Positions 50,292-59,106 of a DNA stretch of 64,000 nt are shown piece after piece; the first letter of the stretch is position 1; each line of letters starts with the position of its first letter. The notes beneath the pieces are model-generated. The model saw nothing but the letters and a program-made list of their open reading frames with translations, had not been told where the DNA came from and did no database searches. Source of the DNA: Sinorhizobium terangae. Its GTDB lineage: Bacteria > Pseudomonadota > Alphaproteobacteria > Rhizobiales > Rhizobiaceae. Both the position numbers and the translations under genes were made by a program. The stretch spans positions 1 to 64,000 of the forward strand of contig NZ_WITC01000128.1 of the NCBI RefSeq assembly GCF_009601505.1, read 5' to 3'.

Positions 50292-50322
50292 CACATGGCC
50301 CGGTCGGTTGCCGGGCCATGTG
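50292..50322. terminator. stem-loop after the cadherin-like protein gene
   Basis: Perfect 12-base arms CACATGGCCCGG and CCGGGCCATGTG enclose a 7-base loop. It lies just past the stop of the minus-strand gene at 50341 and could end that transcript. There is no T-run, so the assignment is tentative. Confidence 0.5.
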
Positions 50323-50340
50323 GTTTGCAGTTGCCGGGCT

Positions 50341-51537
50341 TCAGGCCCAGTAGTTATATTCGAGCTGGACGGCGACAGTGGAGCCGTTCGCGACCTGCTG
50401 GCTGAACGTACCATTGAACGCGATCGTTCCGTCGGTGAAATCGGCGTCGCTGAGGACCACCGTCTTGGAATACGGGTTCAGCGTTTCTGTTGTGCTGCTG
50501 TTCGACTCGGTGCCGACAATGCTGAACGAGCCACTGTCGACCGTGCCCCCGAGGCTCTCTCTTACGCTGTTCAGATCGGCATCCCCGCTCACGGTGACGA
50601 TGCCATCGAAACCGTCCACATCCACCGTGAAAGAGCCCGAAAACGACCGTTCGGTGATATCGCCGCCGATTTTCTGGAAGGTGAAGGACTCGGTACCGGT
50701 GTAGATGTCCGCAGAACCGGCTATTTCGATGGTCAATGCATTGGTGGTCGTGCCGCCCTGGCCATCCTCGATGGTGTAATTGACGACCACCGTGAGCGTC
50801 TCGCCGAGCTTCAGATCGATTGCCCCTCCGGGCTGGAGATCCGGGTGCGACGTATCGACCGTTACGATGTTGTCGACGACAGTGATGTAGGCGGGAGGTG
50901 TCGTGGACCCCGCATCGCCGTCAACCGAAAAACTCAGGCTGCCGGCGACGACGGAAAGCGTATCGCCATCCGGATCGGAAGCGGTTGCAAGGAGGTCGAT
51001 CGGAGACGCAGCAACGTCTTCGGTCAGTTCCTTCAGGATCGGTTCGGCACTCGGAGGCTGGTTGTCGCTGGACCAGCCGGCATCGTAGTCGGCCGGCTCC
51101 TGCGTATCCGTGTAGAACTCCCGGGTATGATAGATCGTGTCGAGCTTCTTGCCGCTCGCCTGCACCGTCGACCAGGTTTCGGTGTCGATACCGGTGAGGA
51201 TCGCGGTCAGGTCGATCTCAACGCCGTTGACCAGCATCGTCGGTGCCGGATCCGTGATGCTGGCGCCGTCGACAGGGCCGAGCTTGCTCTGGGCGGCTGC
51301 GAAAAGGTCCGAAAGCGTGAAATCCCCGGCGATGACCGCAGCCTTTACGGCAAGCGCGTCATCAACCGAAAGGCCGCCCTGATTGGCCAGGAAGCCGATG
51401 TAGTCGGCGACGGTTACATCTTGCAGCGCTTCCGTGAGCGCGTCGGTGTAGCTCGACGAGAGCTGCCCCTGCGCGGACTGGCTGAGACTGGAGTCATACG
51501 ACCCGTCCGTCATGAAGCTTGTCGTGAAGAAACTCAT
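50341..51537 (-). CDS. cadherin-like/VCBS-type protein, probably secreted
   Basis: This 398-residue acidic protein has no N-terminal signal peptide, few Lys/Arg and no cysteine. A helical head (residues 1-100; SYDSSLSQSAQGQLSSSYTD) is followed by cadherin-like or VCBS-type beta domains: LLATASDPDGDTLSVVAGSL and LGETLTVVVNYTIEDGQGGT, where Asp-rich loops would bind calcium. The C-terminus (VAVQLEYNYWA) ends in hydrophobic residues, as in type I secretion signals. No RTX nonapeptides are present. These features fit a type I-secreted surface or matrix protein, but no secretion genes are nearby. A strong palindrome lies upstream at 51696-51725. Confidence 0.7.
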   Translation of the reverse strand: MSFFTTSFMTDGSYDSSLSQSAQGQLSSSYTDALTEALQDVTVADYIGFLANQGGLSVDDALAVKAAVIAGDFTLSDLFAAAQSKLGPVDGASITDPAPTMLVNGVEIDLTAILTGIDTETWSTVQASGKKLDTIYHTREFYTDTQEPADYDAGWSSDNQPPSAEPILKELTEDVAASPIDLLATASDPDGDTLSVVAGSLSFSVDGDAGSTTPPAYITVVDNIVTVDTSHPDLQPGGAIDLKLGETLTVVVNYTIEDGQGGTTTNALTIEIAGSADIYTGTESFTFQKIGGDITERSFSGSFTVDVDGFDGIVTVSGDADLNSVRESLGGTVDSGSFSIVGTESNSSTTETLNPYSKTVVLSDADFTDGTIAFNGTFSQQVANGSTVAVQLEYNYWA

Positions 51538-52265
51538 TCTACTTGCCCCCTAACCCCCGTTGCTGGTGCATCGATCGATGCAACCTGTTTGAATGCGTTG
51601 AAAAAATTCAGTTACCTTTCCCATCCCCTTGAGCGCCCCGCGTTCTTTAAGATTTGGGAAATTCGTCGCGACGAAATCGCGTTCTCGAAGAGGGTGGGAA
51701 ACCGGCCGATGTCGGCCGGTTTCCCCTCGCTGAAGCCGGAGCCCCTCATCGGGCGAAAACTACTCATACGCCTCGCCCTCCCCGACCAGCGCTTCTCAAA
51801 TGGCTGGCCCGGCAAACATCTTGAAAACTTATTTTGATTCCCCCGAGCCGCGCTCACGCCGAGCATCAGCTACTGCAGTAGAATCCCCTATCCCCTTCTA
51901 CCTCTTACCATATTCCATAGTTCAGGAAACGAATATTTCTGAGTAGTACTGTAACCCGAAAGAAGTATATTAAGCCGTCTCGCATTTCAGCCATTTGAAG
52001 GTCAGACAATCTATATCGAAGTGCTTTCCGCTTGTCGTTAGCCCTGCGTCCGGGAAATTATCACCGCGTACATTCTCGTTCTGTGGCGGCAGGAAATGAC
52101 GCGCGCTAGTCGGCCGCGCAGCACCAGCAACAGGTTACGTTACATTTACCGGCAGATTTTTGCTCTGCTGTAGCCCAGAACTCCCTCATTCCTGTGCTCC
52201 TCACAGCTGCCAGCCACGGCGCGCCCGCGTCGTGAATGGCGAGGTTTCAGCGCTTCGGCCAGGCG
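51538..52265. other. long intergenic region with two perfect palindromes
   Basis: These 730 bases hold no gene I can support. TTCGTCGCGACGAA (51662-51675) and a 30-base stem-loop (51696-51725) lie upstream of the cadherin-like gene. The part 51880-52030 is AT-richer and may contain promoters. Confidence 0.45.
51696..51725. repeat. perfect 14-base inverted repeat with 2-base loop
   Basis: GGGAAACCGGCCGA (51696-51709) and TCGGCCGGTTTCCC (51712-51725) flank TG. On the minus strand it lies about 160 bases upstream of the cadherin-like gene start. It could be a terminator, attenuator or operator; no T-run follows. Confidence 0.6.
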
Positions 52266-52481
52266 CTACCAATTGCCGGGATCTGCGGTGTGATCGACGC
52301 TGGCGAACTCGTCCGCCTTTTCCCGCTCCAGCGTCAGACTGGTGGTGATCCTTGTCTCATCCGTGACCGAATAATTGAGCGGCGCCGGCTCTTTGGTCAG
52401 CTGTTGATACATGAGCAAGGCGGCCTCCTCGGCCGTGTCTGCCTCGAACTTTTCTGTGACGGTGACTGTGAACTGGTGCAT
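52266..52481 (-). CDS. small hypothetical protein
   Basis: This 71-residue acidic protein has an alpha-beta pattern (MHQFTVTVTEKFEADTAEEA, then ALLMYQQLTKE and YSVTDETRITTSLTLEREKA). The strand-helix-strand order with VTVTEKFEADTAEEAA resembles small domains of the ferredoxin-like fold, but no family is recognised. GAGGTCAGGGCT before the ATG at 52481 gives clear support for translation. It is divergent from the flavodoxin-fold gene at 52743. Confidence 0.6.
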   Translation of the reverse strand: MHQFTVTVTEKFEADTAEEAALLMYQQLTKEPAPLNYSVTDETRITTSLTLEREKADEFASVDHTADPGNW

Positions 52482-52742
52482 AGCCCTGACCTCGTCTGTG
52501 CTGATTTCGACGCCTCGCGCTTAGATATAGAGCCAGAAATGGACGCCCTCCGGTCAAGGCGACACTCTAGCATCAGACGGCGAGAACGTCTCGAAGCGGC
52601 CCAACTCGCCCACATCAGCATGACGCCCCTTGGGTACCCCGCCGATCATCGCTCTCACAGACAGCGCCCGAAGTGGGCGGTTGGAACAATCGGCATAGTG
52701 CTCGATTACAGCTCACAAGTCTTCCAACGACGCAGGTGTGCG

Positions 52743-53849
52743 ATGTCCAAAAACCCCACAAAGCCGTCGCCGGCAGCCATCGAGCCGCGCAAGGGAACTC
52801 CAAGTCCGAGACTCGCGGAGACCGAATTTCGCCGCCGCTTCCTCAGCCGGTTTCAGGATCCGGCATTCGATAGCCTTCGATCCGAACTGGACAAGATCGC
52901 TTCGGCGGCATGGGACGCCTATGAGCATCAGCGAAAATCGCCGCGCACCCGCAAGGCTGGTGCTGCGTTCAGCGATGCGGAATACGAGCTGTCCGTGGAT
53001 TGGCTTGCGGCGCGCGATGCGGTTCATGCCGCGCAAGAGCGTTATATGGACGCCGATGGTCCGGCGCGCATCCTGTTGATTTCCGGGTCGTCCCGTAGCG
53101 AACACACCTGTCCCGGCGAAATGTCGAAATCCTACCGACTGATGAAGATCGCGCAGGAGACGATGGACCAGGCGGCTGGGGTGAAGACGACCGTGCTGGA
53201 GTTGCATCGTCTCGCTTCGGAATACGGACGAACGATCCACCCCTGCAAGGCATGCTTCTCCACTTCTCCCGCGCTCTGTCACTGGCCGTGCTCCTGCTAT
53301 CCGAACTATTCGCTCGGGCAGGTCGACGACTGGATGAACGAGATCTATCCGATGTGGGTCGAGGCACACGGCATCCTGATCGTGACGCCGGTGAACTGGT
53401 ATCACGTCTCCTCGCCGGTAAAACTGATGATGGACCGGTTGGTTTGCGCCGACGGCGGCAACCCCGATCCGACCCTGACGAAGGGCAAGGATGCGAAGCT
53501 CGCCAAGGCGATCGAGCTCGAAGGCTGGAACTATCCTCGACATCTGGCCGGGCGACTTTTTTCCGTAATCGTGCATGGCGACGTGGAGGGTGTCGAGAAC
53601 GTTCGGCGCAGCCTGTCGGATTGGCTTTGCTACATGCACCTCGAACCGGCCGGCCCTTTGGCGGAACTGGATCGCTACATCGGCTACTGGAAACCCTACG
53701 CATCGAGCCACGAGGAGCTCGATGCCGACGAGGCTGTGCAGGAAGAGGTCCGCAACGCCGCCCGGACATTGGTCGAAGCGGTCGCGGCCAAGCGGTCGGG
53801 AAAGCTGGCTTCGGCCGGAGGAGAGCTTTCGCAACCTCGACAGAAATAA
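52743..53849 (+). CDS. flavodoxin-fold NADPH-dependent FMN reductase-like protein
   Basis: This 368-residue protein has a helical N-terminal extension (about 1-100, TEFRRRFLSRFQDPAFDSLR) and then a flavodoxin-like domain. The FMN-phosphate loop reads ILLISGSSRSEHTCPGEMSK, and a later strand and loop read ILIVTPVNWYHVSSPVKLMM. A cysteine cluster lies in between (HPCKACFSTSPALCHWPCSC), unusual for simple reductases and possibly metal-binding or redox-active. It probably reduces quinones or other electron acceptors with NAD(P)H. ATG 52743 has only a weak AGGTG site; the frame opens far upstream but the earlier part is antisense to a small gene. Confidence 0.8.
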   Translation: MSKNPTKPSPAAIEPRKGTPSPRLAETEFRRRFLSRFQDPAFDSLRSELDKIASAAWDAYEHQRKSPRTRKAGAAFSDAEYELSVDWLAARDAVHAAQERYMDADGPARILLISGSSRSEHTCPGEMSKSYRLMKIAQETMDQAAGVKTTVLELHRLASEYGRTIHPCKACFSTSPALCHWPCSCYPNYSLGQVDDWMNEIYPMWVEAHGILIVTPVNWYHVSSPVKLMMDRLVCADGGNPDPTLTKGKDAKLAKAIELEGWNYPRHLAGRLFSVIVHGDVEGVENVRRSLSDWLCYMHLEPAGPLAELDRYIGYWKPYASSHEELDADEAVQEEVRNAARTLVEAVAAKRSGKLASAGGELSQPRQK

Positions 53850-53919
53850 GCGGAGCGGGTTCGCGTCCATTTGGTCGGAGCCTCGGTGCAGGCGACATCA
53901 CGCTCCAGCCACGACGCCC

Positions 53920-54025
53920 TACTGCATGTCGCCTTTGATCGTAACCGATTAAAGGACAAGAACATGCAGCAATTCAAAGTGCTACAGCGCCCTTTGCGCG
54001 TCTAAAAAGACGCGCGGCGCTGTAG
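53920..54025. repeat. RIME1-like element, copy 12 (complete, reverse order)
   Basis: TACTGCATGTCGCCTTTGAT, CGTAACCGATTAAAGGACAA then GCAGCAATTCAAAGTGCTAC and GCGCGTCTAAAAAGACGCGC ending in GGCGCTGTAG. It lies between convergent genes. Confidence 0.85.
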
Positions 54026-54097
54026 CGCTGTGAACTCGCTTTTCAGGAGAACGCGAAGCCTTGTCATCAAGCGGGCAGGAGGCCCCTTGCCGTGCCG

Positions 54098-55081
54098 TCA
54101 GTCCGTGAACTCGACGACGACCCCCGGCTTGACCATCCCCGCCAGTTCCTCGGCGTCCCAGTTTGCCAGCCGCACGCATCCGTGTGAGCCCACCTTGTCG
54201 ACGAGCGAGGGTTCCGGCGTGCCGTGAATCCCATAGGTTGGCTTGGTCAGATCGATCCAGACGCTGCCCACCGGGCCGTTGGGACCGCCGGGCAGTGTCA
54301 GGCGCTTGGTGTTATCGCCCTGCTTGAAGTTGATTTTCGGGTTGTAGACGTAGACGGGCTGTCGAGCGACCCCTTTCACCTTGTGCGTTCCGGAAGGCGA
54401 AGGTGTCTCTTCGCTGCCGATCGTGGCAGGATAGGCGGCAATCAGCGAGCCGTCGTCCGCGAACGCCGCGACCTGGCCCGCTCGCCTGCGCGCCTCGATC
54501 CGCTTGACCTTGCCCTTGCCCGACTTCGAGGCGCCGGGCATTGCAACCGACACCCTGTCCCCGACGGCGAACGCCGAGCCCGGATTGAGCGCCTTCAAGA
54601 GGTCGATGTCCATGTGGAATCGCTCCGACAGCCTCTCCGCCACGCTCGTATATCCGAGGTGCTTCATCTCGGCCTGCTTGGCGTAGTCTGCGGGAATGCG
54701 CTCGACGAGTTCCTCGGCATCCTCCTTGGTAACGACGTAGGGCTCGATGACCGGCTTTTCGTCGGGAAGCCGGCCAATAACTTCGGGGTCCGGCTTTCCA
54801 TCCACGGGAAGGCGTTGCATGGCTTCGAACCCGGCGATCGCCTTAGTGACATTCTCGCCATAGTAGCCGTCGATCACTCCGGGAGACGAACCCGCGCGGT
54901 CCAAAAGAACCTGGAGATGGACGATGGCCGGATCCGGTCGCGGCGAGGCCTTGGACGGTCGTTCGGGCGGGATCGAGGCGAGCGCAGCCTTGTTGATGGC
55001 TTCCGGCTTAAGCTCCCCGGCATCGACGGAGCCGCAGAGGCCCAATGTCAGCGATGCTGCTAGAAAAGCTATGTTCTTCAT
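54098..55081 (-). CDS. L,D-transpeptidase with peptidoglycan-binding domain
   Basis: This 327-residue exported enzyme has a signal peptide (MKNIAFLAASLTLGLCGSVD, cleavage near AGELK). A peptidoglycan-binding domain follows (about 52-105, VHLQVLLDRAGSSPGVIDGY and YGENVTKAIAGFEAMQRLPV), then a LysM-like linker (MDIDLLKALNPGSAFAVGDR) and a YkuD domain ending in YGIHGTPEPSLVDKVGSHGC and VRLANWDAEEL, with the nucleophile Cys in SHGCVRL. It builds 3-3 cross-links. ATG 55081 is chosen over GTG 55090 because it gives the cleaner signal peptide. Together with 27560 it gives the region two such enzymes. Confidence 0.92.
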   Translation of the reverse strand: MKNIAFLAASLTLGLCGSVDAGELKPEAINKAALASIPPERPSKASPRPDPAIVHLQVLLDRAGSSPGVIDGYYGENVTKAIAGFEAMQRLPVDGKPDPEVIGRLPDEKPVIEPYVVTKEDAEELVERIPADYAKQAEMKHLGYTSVAERLSERFHMDIDLLKALNPGSAFAVGDRVSVAMPGASKSGKGKVKRIEARRRAGQVAAFADDGSLIAAYPATIGSEETPSPSGTHKVKGVARQPVYVYNPKINFKQGDNTKRLTLPGGPNGPVGSVWIDLTKPTYGIHGTPEPSLVDKVGSHGCVRLANWDAEELAGMVKPGVVVEFTD

Positions 55082-55220
55082 GAAGACCACAAATCCGCAG
55101 CGGCCGAACTTGTTCCGCCAGATGGTTGCAGTCCTGGAAGCGGGAACGTCGGGCGGCCCTACCGCATACTCGGCCGCCGGGAGTTCGCGCGTCGTAGCAG
55201 CTCCTCACCGTCCCGGCTGC

Positions 55221-55252
55221 ACTCCCCTCTGCCCGGCCGGGCAGAGGGGAGT
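55221..55252. repeat. perfect 32-base palindrome
   Basis: Arms ACTCCCCTCTGCCCGG and CCGGGCAGAGGGGAGT meet without a loop. It lies in the divergent space between the transpeptidase and cyclase genes. Palindromes of this kind are common rhizobial intergenic repeats. The rest of 55082-55387 shows no gene. Confidence 0.7.
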
Positions 55253-55387
55253 ATCGACACTCGCGTCCCCGATTTCGCCATTGCAAGCTGATCGGATCAC
55301 GCTCTAAACAGACGTGAGCTCCGCCGGGCAGCTTTCCCGATCAGAGGCGATCGGTCGACGCTGTAGACGGACCCGAAGCAAGGACGA

Positions 55388-56398
55388 ATGGACATGTCCG
55401 AAACCCGCCGCAAGCTGACGACGATCTTCTCGGCCGACGTCCAGGATTATTCGCGCCTGATGGGGGCGGACGAGGAAGGCACGCTCGCGACCCTGAAGCG
55501 CTACCGCGATGCCATGGCGCGGCTGATCGAGGTGCATGGCGGCCGGGTCGTCAACACCTGGGGCGACGGGCTAATCGCCGAATTCCCGAGCGTGGTCGAG
55601 GCGGTGCGCGCCGCGGTCGATGTGCAGAACGAGCTCGCCGGTCTTAACGCCGATCGGCCGAGCGAGACGCAGATGCGCTTTCGCATCGGCATCAATCTCG
55701 GCGACGTGATCGCCGAGGGCGACGACCTCTACGGCGACGGCGTCAATATCGCCGCCCGCCTGCAGGCCACGGCATCCGCCGGCGGCATCGTCATCTCCAA
55801 CACCGTCTACGACCAGGTGCGCAACAAGGTCGCTGTCAGCTTCGACTTCCTCGGCCAGCTCGAGGTGAAGAACATCGAGGGCGGCGTCGCGAGCTACGCG
55901 GTCAGGATCGGCAACCGGGAGGATGGTGGACGGGACGGGCAACCCACTTCCGACGCAGCACGGTCACGGGCGCCCACCGGGACAAGCACAGCGTCTCAAG
56001 GCTCGGGACCAGCGGCACCCGCCGGCACCTGGGGCCGACGATCCGGTGCCGGAGCCGCCCGGCCGCAAGCGCCTTCCGAGACCTCTCCCGCAGCGCCCCG
56101 CGCCCGCAAGTTCGCGGTCTTCGCCATTCTCGCCGCCGCGGTCGTCGCGATAAACCTCCTCACCTGGGACGGCGTGCTCTGGGCCGTCTGGCCGTTGCTC
56201 GGCTTTGCGATCGTCTACGCCCTGCTCTGGCTGCGCCGGAGAACGGATATCGACCGCGTCTTCGGCCTGCTTGCTCTCGCCGCCCTCATCGTCATCGCCG
56301 TCAACCTCCTCACCTTCGACGGAACTTTCTGGGCCGTCTGGCCGCTCCTCGGCCTATCGATCGCCGCCGCGCTCCGCTGGGTCCTGCGCCGGGGCTGA
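55388..56398 (+). CDS. class III adenylate/guanylate cyclase with duplicated membrane module
   Basis: This 336-residue protein begins with a class III cyclase domain (about 8-170): the first metal Asp lies in IFSADVQDYSRLM, the second in VNTWGDGLIAEF, and the substrate-turn residues in GDGVNIAARLQ. A Pro/Ala/Gly-rich linker (180-235) follows, then two tandem membrane modules with nearly the same text: INLLTWDGVLWAVWPLLGFA and VNLLTFDGTFWAVWPLLGLS. Each holds two helices. The cyclase would make cAMP (or cGMP) at the inner membrane. The ATG at 55388 (a second at 55394) has AAGGACGA upstream. Sinorhizobium genomes hold many such cyclases. Confidence 0.9.
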   Translation: MDMSETRRKLTTIFSADVQDYSRLMGADEEGTLATLKRYRDAMARLIEVHGGRVVNTWGDGLIAEFPSVVEAVRAAVDVQNELAGLNADRPSETQMRFRIGINLGDVIAEGDDLYGDGVNIAARLQATASAGGIVISNTVYDQVRNKVAVSFDFLGQLEVKNIEGGVASYAVRIGNREDGGRDGQPTSDAARSRAPTGTSTASQGSGPAAPAGTWGRRSGAGAARPQAPSETSPAAPRARKFAVFAILAAAVVAINLLTWDGVLWAVWPLLGFAIVYALLWLRRRTDIDRVFGLLALAALIVIAVNLLTFDGTFWAVWPLLGLSIAAALRWVLRRG

Positions 56399-56841
56399 GC
56401 TGCGGTCCAATCGGAGACCGGGCAGCCGAGACGATTTTGGTTCTCGTGTCGAGACCGGGCGAACTGTTGAGAGGGCGGACGGGCGCAGTAGTCCTTGGAG
56501 TTTTTTCGAAGGTACCAAGAAAAAGCCCCGGTAGGGGAACCCGGGGCTCCGAGGTCTTTCGCCCATTGGGAGGGGCCAGGCGTGGGCGAAATGCGGGAGG
56601 AAAATTTCCCGTCTGATTTGAGTTTGCCACCGGAGCACCGCATCTCAAAGTAGCGAAAATTAGCCACGCCTTGCGGAGGCATTCTTCGACGCGCCCGGGA
56701 GATCCCAACCGCCTGGGCTATAGCTACTCCTATGCCTGTCAAAAGGTGTCCAGTAGCGCCGCGGCCGCGGCGCGGAGGACCTTCACGTTCGATCGCCCTC
56801 GCCTGTCACAAGCACGGGAATGACGATCACCGCAAGGGAAC
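56399..56841. other. intergenic region between convergent genes
   Basis: No gene is supported. It holds the minus-strand terminator of the NmrA-like gene at 56518-56548; no RIME copy is present. Confidence 0.45.
56518..56548 (-). terminator. rho-independent terminator
   Basis: On the minus strand the stem CCGGGGC... pairs around a short loop (GCCCCGG at 56525-56531 and CCGGGGC at 56541-56547, plus-strand view) and is followed by TTTTTCTTGG. This is the classical stem and T-run layout, about 300 bases past the NmrA-like gene stop. Confidence 0.7.
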
Positions 56842-57729
56842 TCAGCTGGCAGCGGAGGTCCGCTCAAGAGCGCTCCAATCGAACGCGCGCGCCCAGTCGG
56901 CAAAGCTGTGCCAGTGAACCTCCGGAAACTCCCGGCGCAATGCCGCGACATCGGCGTCGTAGCCGACGCGGTCGAACCATTCGAACATACGCGCCGCATC
57001 CTCGTTTTGCTGGCGAGCCACATCGATCGGGATTTCTTGGTAGTTGATGGTGCGACCAATCGCTTGCGAGAGGATTTTCGCCTGTTCCTCGCCGGACAGT
57101 TCGTCCCCGGCAACATCAAAGCGCGTGCCGAACACATGCTCGCGCCGCTCGACAAGGGCGGCAACGAAGGCGCCGATATCCGCAAGGGCCACAAGCTGCA
57201 GGAAGCGACGGGCGGGCATTGCGAAGGCGTAGGTGCCCTGGCGCAGTGCATCGATCGACCACGGAGCGACGATATTCTCCATGAAGGCGACCGGCGCGCT
57301 GATCGTGTAAGGGATGCCGAGCCCGGCGACATGCTTCTCGACGAGATACTTGCTTTCGAAGTGGGGAATGCCCGTCTTCTTGTCGGCATCGGCCACGGAA
57401 GAATAGATCAGGTGCCCGACGCCGGCGGCCTTCGCCGCATCGGCGGCAATGATCCCCTGGCGGGTCTCGTCCTCCGTGCCCGCCTCATAGCTGTTGCCCA
57501 TCAGGTACATGGCGTCGACGTGGCTTGCGGCCTTTTGAATGGAGGCCGCGTCACCGAGATCGCCGGCCACGACATCCGCACCCGCCGACGCCAGTTGCCG
57601 CGCGGCATCGCTGTCCGGCTTGCGGGTCAACGCCTTGACGCGGTGTCCTCTGGTGAGCAGTGCATGCGCGACGGCGCCTCCCTGCTGGCCGGTGGCGCCG
57701 GTGACGAGAACGTTTCGCTTGGTGGTCAT
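56842..57729 (-). CDS. NmrA-like NAD(P)-binding protein
   Basis: This 295-residue atypical short-chain dehydrogenase/reductase starts NVLVTGATGQQGGAVAHALL, with the dinucleotide-binding GATGQQG loop. DADKKTGIPHFESKYLVEKH holds the SDR-like Lys, though the catalytic Tyr-x3-Lys triad is not standard, so many members sense redox state or reduce quinones (QOR2-like) rather than act as ordinary dehydrogenases. AAAGGAGCGGACAC precedes the ATG at 57729. It is divergent from a LysR gene that probably controls it, and it ends at a clear terminator near 56530. Confidence 0.88.
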   Translation of the reverse strand: MTTKRNVLVTGATGQQGGAVAHALLTRGHRVKALTRKPDSDAARQLASAGADVVAGDLGDAASIQKAASHVDAMYLMGNSYEAGTEDETRQGIIAADAAKAAGVGHLIYSSVADADKKTGIPHFESKYLVEKHVAGLGIPYTISAPVAFMENIVAPWSIDALRQGTYAFAMPARRFLQLVALADIGAFVAALVERREHVFGTRFDVAGDELSGEEQAKILSQAIGRTINYQEIPIDVARQQNEDAARMFEWFDRVGYDADVAALRREFPEVHWHSFADWARAFDWSALERTSAAS

Positions 57730-57828
57730 GTGTCCGCTCCTTTGTTTTCAATAAGAGCAAAGCTAGGGCCTGCCGCATTGGTCCATAATGGCCTATAATT
57801 GGAAAACTTTGTCCCACAGCAGGATACA

Positions 57829-58755
57829 ATGCTCGATCTCAACGATATCGTGGTGTTCGCTCGCGTCGTCGAAGCCGGCAGTTTTACCGCTGCGGCACGC
57901 CAGCTCCGCATGCCCAAGACGACCGTCAGCCGCCGCATTGCCGCGCTCGAGCGTGAGGTCGGTGTCCGCTTGCTCCAGCGTACGACGCGCAGCCTCAACA
58001 TGACCGACGCCGGGCGTCTCTATTATGAGCAGAGCAGCCAGGCGCTCAGGACGATCGAGGAAGCGAATCTACGCCTCGCGGAAGCGAGGGCGGAGCCGTC
58101 AGGCACAATTCGCATTTCCGCTCCTGTCGGCTTCGGCGGCCATTTCCTTACCCGCGCAGTGGTCGACTTTCTTGCAATGTATCCGAAAACCAAGGTCGAA
58201 CTGCGCCTGACCGACGAAAGTCTCAACCTGGTCGAAAACGGAATCGATCTCGCTTTCCGCACCGGCATCCTTGCAGACTCTACCCTGATCGCCCGCAAGC
58301 TGGGATCCACGCACAGGCTCCTGTGCGCCAGCCCGGACTATGTCGCGCACTCAGGGGTTCCCGACGGACCGGCGGACCTCACCCGCCACGAGTGCGTCAT
58401 CGCAGGCCCCTCCGCTGCCAGCGCGCACTGGATGCTGGACGGGCCGCACGGCCAGGAAGCGGTCACCGTGGCAGGACGCTTCGCCGCCAATGAAATGCAG
58501 GCGGTCGTTGCCGCCGCGATCGCCGGCTACGGCATCGCCCAGGTGCCCCAAAGGATGGCCGAGGGGCTTATCAACGACGGGCGGTTGCGTCGCGTTCTTC
58601 ACGATTACACGACGCCGGCCGGTGGCCTCTATGTCCTGTACCCGAGCAGCCGGCACCTTTCGCCGCTGGTCAAGGCGTTCATTGAGCTTGCAGCGGAGCG
58701 ATGGTCCGCCGCCGGAACCGGCGAGACCGACAAGGGCGTGGCCGTGTTGGCCTGA
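57829..58755 (+). CDS. LysR-family transcriptional regulator
   Basis: This 308-residue regulator has the N-terminal winged helix (LNDIVVFARVVEAGSFTAAA, then KTTVSRRIAALEREVGVRLL) and a C-terminal substrate-binding-like domain (SGTIRISAPVGFGGHFLTRA to LSPLVKAFIELAAERW). The start at 57829 gives the usual LysR N-terminus. It is divergent from the NmrA-like gene with 99 bases between, the classical position for LysR control of a neighbour. Intergenic TTGGTCCATAATGGCCTATA has an A/T-rich dyad that could be its site. The effector is unknown; this group (LysR with AAR region) often senses quinones or oxidants. Confidence 0.9.
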   Translation: MLDLNDIVVFARVVEAGSFTAAARQLRMPKTTVSRRIAALEREVGVRLLQRTTRSLNMTDAGRLYYEQSSQALRTIEEANLRLAEARAEPSGTIRISAPVGFGGHFLTRAVVDFLAMYPKTKVELRLTDESLNLVENGIDLAFRTGILADSTLIARKLGSTHRLLCASPDYVAHSGVPDGPADLTRHECVIAGPSAASAHWMLDGPHGQEAVTVAGRFAANEMQAVVAAAIAGYGIAQVPQRMAEGLINDGRLRRVLHDYTTPAGGLYVLYPSSRHLSPLVKAFIELAAERWSAAGTGETDKGVAVLA

Positions 58756-58907
58756 GGCGCCCGAAAGGATGCAATCGTGCTGTCGCGGGCGCGAGCGCCG
58801 GCCGGACCGAGAGGTCGCCGGCACAAGGTATGCGTGTCCGCTTTTGCTCGACCGGAGCGCGCAGACGTTGTATATTCATGCCGGCTCCACGCGACGGGGA
58901 TGTCATC

Positions 58908-59105
58908 ATGGCCTTGGAGGATGAGAAGTCCAGCCTGTTGATCGGCAAGGTCGGCGGATTGATCTTTGTCGTGATCGGTTTCCTGCTGGCTGCGTCAGGC
59001 TACCGCTATGGGGCGGCAGGATACATGGCCGCGGGCGTCGTTTTCATCGCGATAGGCATCATGCTGCTGATGGGCAAGGTCCTCGGTCGCAATCAACACA
59101 AATAG
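58908..59105 (+). CDS. small membrane protein
   Basis: This 65-residue protein has two predicted hydrophobic helices (LIFVVIGFLLAASGYRYG and MAAGVVFIAIGIMLLMG) with a charged start (MALEDEKSSLLIGKVG) and basic end (GRNQHK). No family is recognised. GGGGATGTCATC precedes the ATG at 58908, a usable ribosome site. It follows the LysR gene by about 150 bases on the same strand and is followed by a RIME element. Confidence 0.6.
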   Translation: MALEDEKSSLLIGKVGGLIFVVIGFLLAASGYRYGAAGYMAAGVVFIAIGIMLLMGKVLGRNQHK

Positions 59106-59106
59106 A

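Noticed and set aside
50218-51837. 539-codon open frame antisense to the cadherin-like gene
   Set aside because: Shadow of the minus-strand gene; no ribosome site or known motif.
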